NCBI RefSeq assembly: GCF_902459465.1
Contig: NC_047082.1
Coordinates: 11,902,545 to 11,966,544 of the forward strand
Direction of reading: 5' to 3'
Source of the DNA: Asterias rubens
Lineage: Eukaryota > Echinodermata > Asteroidea > Forcipulatida > Asteriidae
DNA: 64,000 nt
Within the stretch, counting starts at the first letter, position 1, and every line of letters begins with the position of its first letter. The notes below the pieces were generated by a model, which saw only the letters and a list, made by a program, of their open reading frames with translations, did not search any database and was not told the DNA's origin. Made by a program: the position numbers and the translations under genes. Shown in pieces: positions 1 through 15,800 of this stretch.

Positions 1-32
1 TTCTGATCAGCAGAGTTTGGGTTTGAGTCTTA

Positions 33-1146
33 GGCCCAATTTCATAAAGCCTGTAAGCAAAAAAATGTGCTTAGCATGAAATTTCTTTGTTGATAAAAAC
101 AAGATTACCAACTCGGGACTCGAAAAAAGTACTGAGTATACAGTACTAATGGGTTAAAAAAACAAAATTAATATTCTTTATCCCCGATGCAAATTTAACA
201 TCTCTATATCGTTACGGTACCCGCTGCCAAAACATAGGATTCGTACTGCCTCTAGCTACCGGGCAACCTCGGTAGGAAAGTACTGAGTATACAGTGCTAA
301 CACACATCGGTGTATGGGTACAGGACTCGGGAAAGTACTGAGTATACAGTGCTAACACACATCGGTGTATGGGGAAAGTACTGAGTATACAGTGCTAACA
401 CACATCGGTGTATGGGTACAGGACTAGGGAAAGTACTGAGTATACAGTGCTAACACACATTGGTGTATGGGTACAGGACTCGGGAAAGTACTGAGTATAC
501 AGTGCTAACACACATTGGTGTATGGGTACAGGACTCGGGAAAGTACTGAGTATACAGTGCTGACACACATCGGTGTATGGGTACAGGACTAGGGAAAGTA
601 CTGAGTATACAGTGCTAACACACATTGGTGTATGGGTACAGGACTCGGGGAAAGTACTGAGTATACAGTGCTAACACACATCGGTGTATGGGTACAGGAC
701 TCGGGAAAGTACTGAGTATACAGTGCTAACACACATTGGTGTATGGGTACAGGACTCGGGGAAAGTACTGAGTATACAGTGCTAACACACATCGGTGTAT
801 GGGGAAAGTACTGAGTATACAGTGCTAACACACATTGGTGTATGGGTACAGGACTCGGGAAAGTACTGAGTATACAGTGCTAACACACATCGGTGTATGG
901 GTACAGGACTCGGGAAAGTACTGAGTATACAGTGCTAACACACATTGGTGTATGGGTAAAAACAAAATTTATAAGATTACCAACCAAATTTTAATTTGTT
1001 GCATATTGCTTGTTACTGTATTCAGCTGTTGTTTGCTTATCATGAAAATCACGTGGGAATTTGGTTGGTAGTCTTGTATTTATCAAGGAAGAAATTTCAT
1101 GCAAAGCAAATTTATTTGCTTACAGACTTGATGAAATTGGGCTCTG
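33..1146. mobile_element. Dispersed element with GGCCCAATTTCAT ends, split by an insertion
   Basis: The left end (33-110) and right end (about 960-1146) match the two halves of an element that is intact at about 63510-63775 and 42112-42363. The ends are inverted (GGCCCAATTTCAT against ATGAAATTGGGC). The middle is replaced by SINE-like sequence (about 120-270) and the 55-bp array at 275-956. This is LYPLA intron sequence. Confidence 0.7.
275..956. repeat. Minisatellite, about 55-bp unit, 13 copies
   Basis: Each unit carries AAAGTACTGAGTATACAGTG, then GCTAACACACATYGGTGTAT, then a TGGGTACAGGACTCG segment that is missing in a few shorter units. I count 13 copies of the core, plus one outlier near 129. 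The antisense open frames here are by-products of the repeat. Single copies of the unit occur in SINE-like contexts near 37390, 58740 and (inverted) 14345. Confidence 0.95.
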
Positions 1147-1377
1147 GTCTTTAAGCAAGACACTTTTAAAGCAATATTACTGCGTTTTTCAAATGGGATG
1201 TAAAGCCATTGGTCTTGTGTTTTGTGATGCACAGAACAGACTAGGGGTTCGGCCCTGGTTCCTGGTTTGATTGGCTGCACCAGCAGCACCTTGTAAACCA
1301 TGGTGCTATGTTTAAAGAATTGAGTTTCATACTTCCAAAACCTAGATCCACAATAGCTTGACGGAATGTTGAAGCGC

Positions 1378-1868
1378 CTTGAGCGTCACTGAGTGGGGGG
1401 TATGAGCGTCACTGAGTGGGGGGTATGAGCGTCACTGAGTGGGGGGTATGAGCGTCACTGAGTGGGGGGTATGAGCGTCACTGAGTGGGGGGTATGAGCG
1501 TCACTGAGTGGGGGGTATGAGCGTCACTGAGTGGGGGGTATGAGCGTCACTGAGTGGGGGGTATGAGCGTCACTGAGTGGGGGGTATGAGCGTCACTGAG
1601 TGGGGGGTATGAGCATCACTGAGTGGGGGGTATGAGCGCCACTGAGTGGGGGGTATGAGCGTCACTGAGTGGGGGGTATGAGCGTCACTGAGTGGGGGGT
1701 ATGAGCATCACTGAGTGGGGGGTATGAGCGTCACTGAGTGGGGGGTATGAGCGTCACTGAGTGGGGGGTATGAGCGTCACTGAGTGGGGGGTATGAGCAT
1801 CACTGAGTGGGGGGTATGAGCGTCACTGAGTGGGGGGTATGAGCGTCACTGAGTGGGGGGTATGAGCG
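1378..1868. repeat. Minisatellite, 23-bp G-rich unit, about 21 copies
   Basis: The unit GAGCGTCACTGAGT followed by GGGGGGTAT repeats almost perfectly (rare C/T and G/A changes). It stops 78 bases before the LYPLA exon acceptor, so it lies between the likely branch region and the rest of the intron. Every unit has a six-G run on the + (sense) strand. Confidence 0.97.
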
Positions 1869-1876
1869 CTATTTAA

Positions 1877-5575
<3,699 letters not shown>

Positions 5576-7984
5576 TGTCTCTCCACCAACGAGATAGACT
5601 GCAATCCTGGCAATACATGTACATAATCTGGAAGAAGCGCTCCTTCTGGGTCGAATAAGAGGCACTTTTTAATTAACTTATAATTAAGTTCAGGGTTAAA
5701 TTGAGCCAGTTATAGTATTTTTTACTGATATTTACTTGTTTAAATTACTGTCCTAATCCTGAACTGGGCCCAATTTCATGTCTCTGCTTACTGTAAGCAC
5801 AGAGTCAACGCTTACGGAAGCCGGGAGTTATGTGCTTACGGCAAGCGAGTCTCACGGGTTAGTGGTGATGTTTGTACTCCGCGTAACTAGGCATTCTACG
5901 CTTACGAGGCTAGCCCAGAAATTCGTCGCTTGCACGTAAGCGGGGAATCGTGATCGGAAGCGCAGAATTTGGCAGTAAGCAGAGCCATGAAATGTGGCCC
6001 TGGTCAGGAAGTAGCATGTGAAACTTTTCTGTCGATCAACCTGTTTGAATTAGGGTTGTGCCTTCTAGCCGTGAATGGGAGTTGTAATACAAAGGAAACC
6101 TTAATACAAAGGAAACCTTTTGTTCAAGAGCCATTCAGCCATGGTATATCAGAAGAATTTACTCCAAAGCATTAAGTGAATACTTTGCAGTAAAAGAATA
6201 GGTTTATTCATACGGAACTCAGAAGATACTTTTACTGAATGCTTCTGCTTGGAAGTTTATGCTTTTACTTTTTGCTAGTACTTGTCAGTAAATACTACTT
6301 TGTATTCATACGACCCATTGATCTTGCATTGATATTTTTGTTTTAATCTGACTTCAAGCTGCCTACAAGACCTTGTATGACTTTGGAAGTTGTTCAAGCT
6401 GTTCGTAATTCTACAGTTCAATCAACAAACAAAACAAAAGATTGGAGGGCTGTTTGCTCACAAATCTAGCTGACAATCACAAATCTAGCCGACAATCTCA
6501 AAAAGGCAAAATGTACCTTTGGTTTGTGGAATCGTTCGGTTGTTGTAGGCTAACCCCGTAAAAAATATATACAATAAGACTAATCTGTGAGAATATCTGT
6601 TAAAAGGTGGTATGTGTATTGAGATTTTGATGAACACTGGAACAGATGTCTACGCAGGAACACACAATCTGAGAAACATTTCTACGATTGACAAATGTTT
6701 TGTTTGGGGGGCCTTCACATTCTTTTTTCCTGCGTCTGTTATTGTACATGTTTGGATGGTTGGAATGGGAATTTCCTGTATAATTACTGAGGTTTTTTCT
6801 TGTTCACCTTTTTTTTTATACTGTTCTGTTTTTTTATAACTGCTAATCTTTGACTAATTGATATGTAACCGCTTTATTTTATTGTAGCTGTAATTTAAAC
6901 TGAGATTTCTTAAAGTTTGGTTTGTTTATTTAGTTTGTTTAATATTAATTCTCCCATTGCATCATGAAATTAATCTGTGTAGAAAAATGACGGTCTTTAA
7001 TTCGCATGAGTAAACAGTGAGGATTTTGCCATAGCACTCGGCATTAATGCTAAAAAATACCATTACTACTGGTCAACTTAATCTATGATTTTTTGAAATG
7101 TTTCATCACTTCAATCCTATAAAAATGTATATGTATGGTACAATAAAACTAACATGTGAAAATTTCATTTCAAAGCTTTCACGCTTGAAATTGCCAAAAT
7201 CTTACTTTCACTTGGGGGAGGGCATGGACATCCATGGGGAAGGGTAATAATTTGAGGTGAGGGGGTATTTAGTATACTACTAAGCAGTCATCTGTGCATT
7301 ATCATGCTTCTTTTATGTTATTTTGATAAATTAATATCTTATTGTGTATATAACTCGACCATGATCTGCTGAGAATATGGAAATAATGTCCCAAAAATTC
7401 TTCCCGCCATTCTACGGAAGATTCACAAGAGGGCGCTATCACAATCAAGAGAAAGATTTTGTCCAGTTCGCCGTCCGTATTTGGGGAGGTGGGCAGAATT
7501 TCTGCACTGACCGGTCCGCCTTGGCAGCCTATTAGCTGCGGAGGATTTGTTTGATATTTTCTGTATTGAATCATAATTTATACATTAGTCTTTGGTATGG
7601 TAATGGTGACGAGAGACGATAAGATTTATAATAAGTTTCTGTCAGACCAATGAGTCAACGAAGTATTGAACTTGGTGACATATTATTTTTCATGCAAAAC
7701 ATATGGCCCACGAACAGTGTTATTGTTCAAAACCTTTTGTTATTGCGATTAGCAAGTCATTATTGAACTCAAGTCAAACGAGCCCTTCATTACGAAAGGC
7801 CGAAAGAATAATACGTAACAACTTGAAAGTAAATCTTGAGTGATAATAAATAAATCTTGCGTTAAAAACTTCGGCTATAAAGAATTATTTTGTAATGAAT
7901 TAAAAAAGTGTGTCGATGTGAACTTTTAAGACAATGATTGGACGTGTTTGTAAACATGAAAGAGCGTTGATATTTGTTTCTGTG
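5576..7984 (+). other. LYPLA 3' region and intergenic sequence
   Basis: A copy of the GGGCCCAATTTCAT element (about 5768-5998) lies in the likely 3' UTR. An AATAAA at 7142-7147 is one candidate poly(A) signal, but the true end cannot be fixed from sequence. Otherwise the stretch is AT-rich, and I see no gene in it. Confidence 0.4.
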
Positions 7985-8350
7985 TTAAAGACACTGGACA
8001 CTTTTGGTAATTATTGTCAAAGACCAGTCTTCTCATTTGGTGTATCTCAACATTATGCACAAAACAAACCTGTGAAAATTTGAACTCAAATTGTTCGTCG
8101 AAATTGCGAGATAATTATAATTGAAGAAAAAAACACCCTTGCCACACGAAGTTTTGTGAGCTTGATTTCGGGACCTCTGAGGTCTCGAAATCAAATTCGT
8201 GGAAAATTACTTTTCTCGAAAACTACGTTACTTCAGAGGGAGTCGTTTCTCACAATGTTTTATACTATCAGCTCTCCATTGCTTGTTACCAAGTAAGTTT
8301 TTTGCTAAACATTATTTTGAGTAATTACCAATAGTGTCCACTGCCTTTAA
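7985..8350 (+). mobile_element. TTAA element, family A (full copy)
   Basis: TTAA flanks both ends (7985-7988 and 8347-8350), with the same inverted termini as the copy at 2191. It has a small internal deletion around the GACCTCNNNNTCTGAGGTC palindrome. Confidence 0.92.
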
Positions 8351-8639
8351 GACTCGTTTTACAACCCTGGATGGCTCCCAACCGGTTTTGTTTTGCCTGC
8401 CAAAGATTGACTTCTATAAAGCTATAGCCAAAAGTGGAGTTGTTAGCGACCAATCTTTCGTAGACGAAAGATATCGTCATCAACGCCATGACACCGACCA
8501 CACGTACCTACGTATGATACCAGTAAAACAAAAATACAGCTAGTTTTCATAATAGTGTGGACTTGATGCTTTGAACTTCATAGTAATGGTGCTTTTTACT
8601 GCTTTCTGTTTTAAATTAGTAGTCAATGAAGTTTATAAG

Positions 8640-8960
8640 GTTATTATAGTGCCCGCTAGGCGTGGCATCCGACCCACGCGAGCAGGCTCCCCCTAATCCC
8701 GATTCCTGCTGCGGCACCCTCCCCCCGCCCCCCCCTCCCCCCCTCCCCCTCCTTGAGGGGGAAAAGGCAGATCCCAACACGCTGTGTGCCACTGACTGAG
8801 GTAGCAACGTGTTCCTATATTTAGGGCCAGAAGGTAATCGAACCGGGTCCGATTGTACGGTGTCCCAGGGAAATCTGTCCGCAAGAGATTCTGTGCACCC
8901 GGCGCCCCGTATAGGTCGTGACGCAAAATTAAAGAGGGCGCTACAGGAGACTTTCAGTTT
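8640..8960. other. GC-rich block of unknown nature
   Basis: A C-rich tract (about 8708-8752) is followed by GC-rich sequence containing an AATCGAACC box-B-like string (8831-8839, inverse of GGTTCGATT). Base composition differs sharply from the neighbours. Short open frames exist on both strands but none resembles a known protein. It may be an old tRNA-derived element. Confidence 0.35.
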
Positions 8961-9036
8961 CGGTCGGGGATCGGGACTGAATCTCCCCCATCATCACTTG
9001 CGGGTCACGTAGGCCTACTGCGTACTTATACAGTAC

Positions 9037-9156
9037 TTGATACCGTGGGGTCGAAGCATGGTTTTTCAAGGTTTTTGAACCTCGTACAAACGAGGTTTTT
9101 GAACCTCGTACAAACGAAGCCGTTGTACGAGGTTGAAATCGACCCCACGGTATCAA
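9037..9156. mobile_element. Small inverted-repeat element
   Basis: TTGATACCGTGGGGTCGA (9037-9054) and its exact inverse TCGACCCCACGGTATCAA (9139-9156) enclose a doubled GAACCTCGTACAAACGA motif. This is MITE-like structure; the family is not recognised. Confidence 0.75.
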
Positions 9157-9793
9157 TGTACCGTGCAGTAGGCTATAGCATCAGTTCGTGAATTCAGAGC
9201 GGGCCGCCGGTGGTCGCGTAAAGAGGCCAGCCAGTGGACAAGGCTAGTAATAGTATTGGACCACCAGGGTTAGCAACATCCAGCAAAAAAAAACCTCTGT
9301 CATTGAATGTAAAAAAAACCAACGTTTTAATCTACAATACAAGATACAAAATTAATTTCGAATGACATTATTATACCCCCTCTATATGTTTGGGACATCC
9401 CCCTCATGTAAGTTCTTTTTGTTAGGGGGTCATAATTATAAAAACCCTTTGAATAATCCTTTTTATTGCTATTTGTGGCAAGAAAACTAATTATACATAA
9501 AATTATGCATAAACGCAAAGCCACACCCTAACCCCGCCCTTTTCCCACCCTCCCTTGGTTTTTTTTTTGGGGGGGGGGTGGAGAATACGCAATCCGCGAC
9601 ATATACCAGCCTTGAAACAATCTTTTTATCGATTGAAAACTAGCTGCATTAAAGCACACTGGTACCCATCTCACATTGCTGGCTATACGAATTGAAAATG
9701 TTGTGAACCAGCGGAGACTTGGTGCACTGTTTTTGTATTGTTCGTTTTGTGCACAAAACACTCAGTCGCTCCAGTCGTGCACAATTCAGCGGC

Positions 9794-9839
9794 ATGGCGT
9801 CCACAGGCAGCAAGAAAAGAGTTTGCTATTACTACGATG
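9794..9839 (+). CDS. HDAC1: HDAC1 exon 1 (start)
   Basis: The ATG at 9794 lies in a GCGGCATGG context. Fifteen codons end in YYYD plus one base, followed by donor GTAAGT. It is too short for ORF detection and was placed by homology to the conserved VCYYYDG start. Confidence 0.93.
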
Positions 9840-12800
9840 GTAAGTTCTTTCAGGGTTCCTTGAAACTATTGACAAACTTGGAATTTACTGTTAGATGAAG
9901 TAGATCAATTTTATTTTGAAAAGATGTCTTATTGAGGAGTATTTTTATCATTTTTCTTTTAGTGTCACTGTTTGAAATTGTTGACTAAAGCGCCGTAGTA
10001 GAATAGTATGGTTCCCTATTTTTTCGTATGCCGATATGCGCTGTTTGTTGTCTGGGAACAAGGTCAAATGTTTTGTTGTAAAACTGGCAAATGAAATTTA
10101 ATGTGGACAACTTGATTTTAAGGTTGTCAATTCTAGAGAATATTTACGACGGTACCATCTGTTGATGTTTTGAGGTAAAATAATCCACTGCACTGAACTA
10201 CGGGGATTGAATGAAGCTCAAAATTGTCACCCCATCATATCAGAATCATACACGACTGACTATTTAATTTTAATTTGAAGAACTTGGATTCCTTGGTTAG
10301 AGACATCCAAGGCCGCTAGAGGGCGCTGTTCGCACAGCGTCGTAAAAAAAACAATGGGAAAATGTGACCACTGAATCTGTTGTAGTGAAACAGACACACA
10401 GCATGGCGGGACGATATTGGATTTTTACGTGTAGTGGTTCATTTATAAATCCAGCTGGAACTATTTTCAAGATGGAGTTTGAACTGAAATAACAAAAGCT
10501 TCACAAGCCTAAAAAACGATAGAATTGATCTCTAAAAAGCGACCGTAAGTAGACATAGTGTAGCTGTTTTGCGTTGTCCCAATTGACATTTTTGGCGTTT
10601 GACATTTGACCCAACATTTGACCTTGTAAATTTGACCTTGACATTTAACTATCAATAATAAACTTTGACCAGCATGGTTGTAACCTCTGCTTTGACACAT
10701 TCCACACAACAACTCATTACTTTTCTGTCATAACTAACATGTATGCACCATTAAATAAATGGCTATAATAATGTGCATGCATGGTCACACAATTTTGTGA
10801 AGGCTCATTTGAATGCTCTCTTGCAGATCTATCCAATGAAAGTATTTTGGGTTCAATCTAATGCTGTTTAATTTTTTCATGAAACTGCCTACCTTGGTGT
10901 TGGTTGGCAATTGGAAGCAAGGTCAAGGACATGACAATGAATCAATTTATTTTTGTGACATGCAAATAGCGATTATCTCAATGTTTTTTGAGTGCTTTTG
11001 TCATCTGCAGGAATATCCAGTGAATTGAATTAATTTTTAATTGTTAAATTAGGCCTAACTAAACTAGTCTTACTTCACTTCAGGTTTTTGATACATATAG
11101 TTTTGTCACATGGAAGTGGCCTTATTTCGGACCTTATTTGACTTGTGACTTGAGTTTCCTTGTTAAAATTAAACATGTGACTAACTCCATGGTTACATCA
11201 TGATGCCACTTTTCATTTATTATTGTGAATTTTTTTTACAATAATTATTAGAGCATAAAATCGGTCCTACTAAAAGCTGACAACAAGCTGACAACGCCGA
11301 CAACAAGTCCGGAGTACCGACAACACGCTGACAATAAGATTAAAATATCTCAAAAACAGCAAATAAACCAAAGACTTATTAGAACTATGTGTGCTTTATA
11401 ATATAAACAGAAATGTAGTGGCAAAACCTCACGAAAAGTGTGAAATTTCAGCCAGAAAAAAAACGAACTTACACGGCGAGCAGTCAGACGCCATCTTGGC
11501 ATAAAGAACCTGTCCATTATGATACATGAAAAAAGTTTTTGGGAAACCCTGTTGCATTTCAAGTAATTGTATTCTACATGCATGTGATCCTCTTTGTTTT
11601 GCAGGTGATGTAGGGAACTATTATTATGGGCAAGGCCACCCAATGAAACCTCATCGCATACGCATGACGCACAACCTCATCCTCAACTATGGACTCTACA
11701 GAAAAATGGAAATCTATGTAAGTTTTAAAACACAACTAAGTTCCTCTTGTGTCTTGCCTGCAAACTTAGTGTTAGCCAGGTGGGTGAGTGGGTGTCTTCT
11801 GGACACCCATGTTTTCATTTTGGGTGATACCCTGTTTTATCTAGGTGTTGTTTTCTTCTTTTCATAAAATATTCAAGATAAAACCATTGAACATGTTCCA
11901 GATTGCACTGTAGGTCTTTTAAAGCCGAGTGGAAAAGATTATGAGCACCTCAGTTTAACTGGGCATGCTTTGGGCGAACTTTGGGTTCAGAATGCCCTTC
12001 AGTTCTTCTCTTTTCAAAATCGTCGAGATAAAACCAGTTAAATGTCCCCGATCTTTTCAAACAAAGTGGAACTCGTTCGAGTAACTCGTCATATCTTAGG
12101 ATTAATCTTACTGTTAACGTGCTACAGTGCAGGGCTGGGACTAGTCTTAAGTCTTAAGATTAATCCTAAGTTAGGAAGAGTTTGGTGATATCGACGGCTG
12201 ACATCTTAAATGTTAAACTAAGTGTAACTCAGCTTTTCTAATTATTTCTGATATGCAGAGACCCCACAAGGCTGTGATGGAAGAAATGACCAAATACCAT
12301 AGCGACGATTACATCAAGTTCCTACGGACGATTCGACCAGACAACATGTCTGAATATACCAAACAAATGCAGAGATGTAAGTATGTGTGTGAGGCTCCTT
12401 GCCTGAACCAGGCACTAGCTATAAGAGGGTAAAAGCGGTTGGGAAAACATGAAATGAAGTACATTCTGGACCTTAACAGCTTTCTTCGTAGAGTGGTCCG
12501 CTGGCCAGTTTAAAGGCAGTGGACACTATTGGTTATCACTCAAAATAATTAGTAGCGTAAAACCCTTTTGGTATCAAGTAATGGGGAGAGGTTGATAGTA
12601 TAAAACATTGTGAGAAACAGCTCCCTATGAAGTAATGGAGTTTTCGAGAAAGAAGTAATTTTTCATGAATTTGATATCGAGACCTCAGAATTCGATTTTG
12701 AGGTCTCAAAATCAAGCATCTGAAAGCACACAACTTTGTGTGACAAGGTTGTTTTTTTCTGTCATTATTATCTGGCAACTTTGTGAATCTCCCATGTTGC

Positions 12801-15800
12801 TAACTTTACTTTACTCCGATGTTACTTCCTTGAGTTGTTCATTCATCAGTGATGTGATTTCTCCGTTTTTAACCGGAATTCCCCCCCCTAAAAAAAGGAT
12901 CAAATTTATACAAAACTGAAGATAATTTAACCATATATATTAATGCCCCAGATTGCAGAGTAGGACTTGACAACCAAAGATAAATGTTATTATATAACAC
13001 CCAAGCAGATCCTTGCCATTTGATTGGAGGATTGTCCGTCACGTGATAGCAAATAAAAGTACCATTGCACGCTGAGTCACTCGCCGTGCTTTTTCGTTCC
13101 ATCCGAAAAGTACCATTGCACGCTGGCACGCTGCCAGCGTGCAATGGTACTTTTCGGATGGAACGAAAAAACTGAGTAAAAACATCACTGCGTGCGCGTG
13201 TCTTTGGTAACGCAGCAGGTGTTACTGCAAGAAGGCATAGTAAAATTACTAGCATTCGGCTTCTACAGTTGAAATTGTTTGTTTTGAAAGTTGTTTCTTT
13301 CAATCAAAATGACAAAGTTCTACTTGGATGTTATATAAAACAAATAATGAATGTTTTTCATTCGTGCAATGGTGCGAATATGTTCATTCGTTGAAAGCTG
13401 GAATGTTCCATTCAACTCGGCTCCGCCTCGTTGAATGGAACATTCCATCTTTCAACTCATGAACATATTCGCACCATTGCACTCATAAACATTCATTATG
13501 TGTATAATATTGGGCTTCATTCATGCTTGCAAGTTTGAGCTTGCATGCTTCGCGCTTATCACATCTCAGATTAATACACACCATTATGTGTATTTGATTA
13601 CAGTCAACGTTGGTGAAGATTGCCCTGTATTTGATGGTCTCTATGAGTTTTGTCAGCTCTCTGGGGGTGGGTCCGTGGCCGGAGCAGTCAAACTCAACAA
13701 GCAACAGACAGACATCGCCATCAACTGGGCTGGGGGGCTCCATCACGCCAAGAAGTCTGAGGCTTCGGGATTCTGTTACGTTAATGACATTGTGCTAGCC
13801 ATTTTGGAACTGTTGAAGTAAGTCACAACTGTTAGGGCCATAAGTATTGTTTGAAGCTTTGCATGGTGTGGAGAAATAGGAACAAACTATAAATAAATAG
13901 TAAACTGGCGGGTACAACCATGTGTTAATCCAACACTCACACAAATGAGATTTACACATGGTTGTATCCGCAAGTTTACTGTTTATTGATAGTTTCTTCC
14001 TATGTTAGGGCAATGTCACGCAAGGCATTTCACAGGCAACGAGCCCTAGGCAATCGCCAAGAAGAAAAGGCATTCACATTTCAATGTTCAGGTTTTATTC
14101 TTGGGGACTGGAATACATTGAAGAAAGACTTGTGTGCTACCAAAGTGTTTCTTTTGCATGCACTGCAGTTAGTTGCCTTAAAGTTACTCGTCAAAATTTG
14201 CTTGTGTGACAAGGCTCTTACACCACAGGGTAGGAACAAAAAGTGTCCCATTATTTTATTATTATTATTATTTATTTATTTGACCTCAACAGTACAAGTA
14301 CAGAAAATACAACAAGCCATATTTAATTTTGTTTTTACCCATATACACCGATGTGTGTTAGCACTGTATATACTCTGAACTTACCCGAGTTCTGTGAAAA
14401 AACAACCACTGACATATGTAGCCTCCCGTATACTTGTGTATTTTCTTACAAAATTTGAGCCCTATGAAGTTATTGCAATATTCAGATGCATGTGTTAATG
14501 TTTCATCACTGTTGGGACAACATGAATGAATGACCTTAGTTGAGTTGTAAATCTCTTTTGAGTGGTGTTTTGAGTGGTTGACAACTTCGGTTCTTTTTAG
14601 ACACGTAGAACCAACACTACTCAAAAGAGATTTCCGAATGGTGCTACTGCCAACCTCTCTTAACTATACTGCCACCATGCAAAGCTTCAAATCCTACTTA
14701 CTAAACTTTTGGGGGGTTTTTTTTCCCTTTTTTTTTTTTGGTCAGATATCACCAACGTGTCCTGTACATTGATATTGACATCCATCACGGTGATGGTGTG
14801 GAAGAAGCGTTCTATACCACAGACAGAGTTATGACTGTATCATTCCACAAGTATGGTGAATACTTCCCTGGTACAGGGGACCTCAGGGTGAGTCAAGACT
14901 ACTACGGCCATACATGCCATAAATGCTTCTCGGCAATTCCAAGCAAACATGGACATGACACAACAAAAATCAAGTTTTTGTCACAACTTTCTTCCCACTT
15001 TGAAGTTATAGCTAACATATGAAACCAATATATTTTTTAGTTGTTGACAAGGAATGAACCCAATTTTGCCAAATAAGAACTCAGCTTGGGCTCCATGTGG
15101 GCATGGCTCCATTGTCTGGAAAACTGTAATGCGACCGTAATGTGACTGACCATGGTTTTGCCATGTATACCTAAAAGTTCAAGTTGCTGACCATTTATAA
15201 GTATCCTGTTGGATACTCATGTATAAGAGTTGTGTGTTACATATAGTCACACTTTCGCAAGCTTTTTGATAGAGGAAATTTTTGAATTTTGTGACAAGTG
15301 TGTTTTTTACCATGTCCTTTTTGTGTAATGCGACTGACCGGTTTTTACAACGTTATAACATCCAGAGCACAAAGCCCACAACATTTTTAATATCATCAAT
15401 TCAAAGCCTTGGGTGTCAAGTACAAATCAGTCTATAAACTCAGTGTAAATAATATCTCACATAGAACTTCTAGCACCAAGATCAAGAACTGACACTGAAA
15501 AGTGTAATGCAACTGACCATGGAATTGCCCTTCTTTTCAACGTGTCGTACAATCTCTGGTACGGTTTCTTTCAGATCATGTCAAAAGGAGAAATAGTCAA
15601 ATTAGCTGGAATGATTTTGTTCATGTTGAGTGTATGGTTTCTTTTTGCCCCATAATAGGACATTGGTGCTGGGAAGGGTAAATACTACGCCGTAAACTTT
15701 CCCTTGAGAGATGGAATCGACGACGAGTCTTACGATCACATCTTCAAACCAGTAAGTCATCCTTTATATTAAATAAATAAGTGTAAGGCTAATCATCCTC

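Noticed and set aside
275..956. Regular repeats and spacers resembling a CRISPR array
   Set aside because: The repeats are contiguous without unique spacers, and the sequence is clearly eukaryotic. The same applies to the arrays at 1378, 49610, 54518 and 56540.
12869..13303. 144-residue antisense frame in HDAC1 intron 3
   Set aside because: It runs through the perfect hairpin at 13090-13170, so its middle peptide is repeated by the palindrome; no homology.
13962..14378. 138-residue frame in HDAC1 intron 4
   Set aside because: It is composed of an inverted-repeat element, simple ATT repeats and a minisatellite unit; no domain seen.
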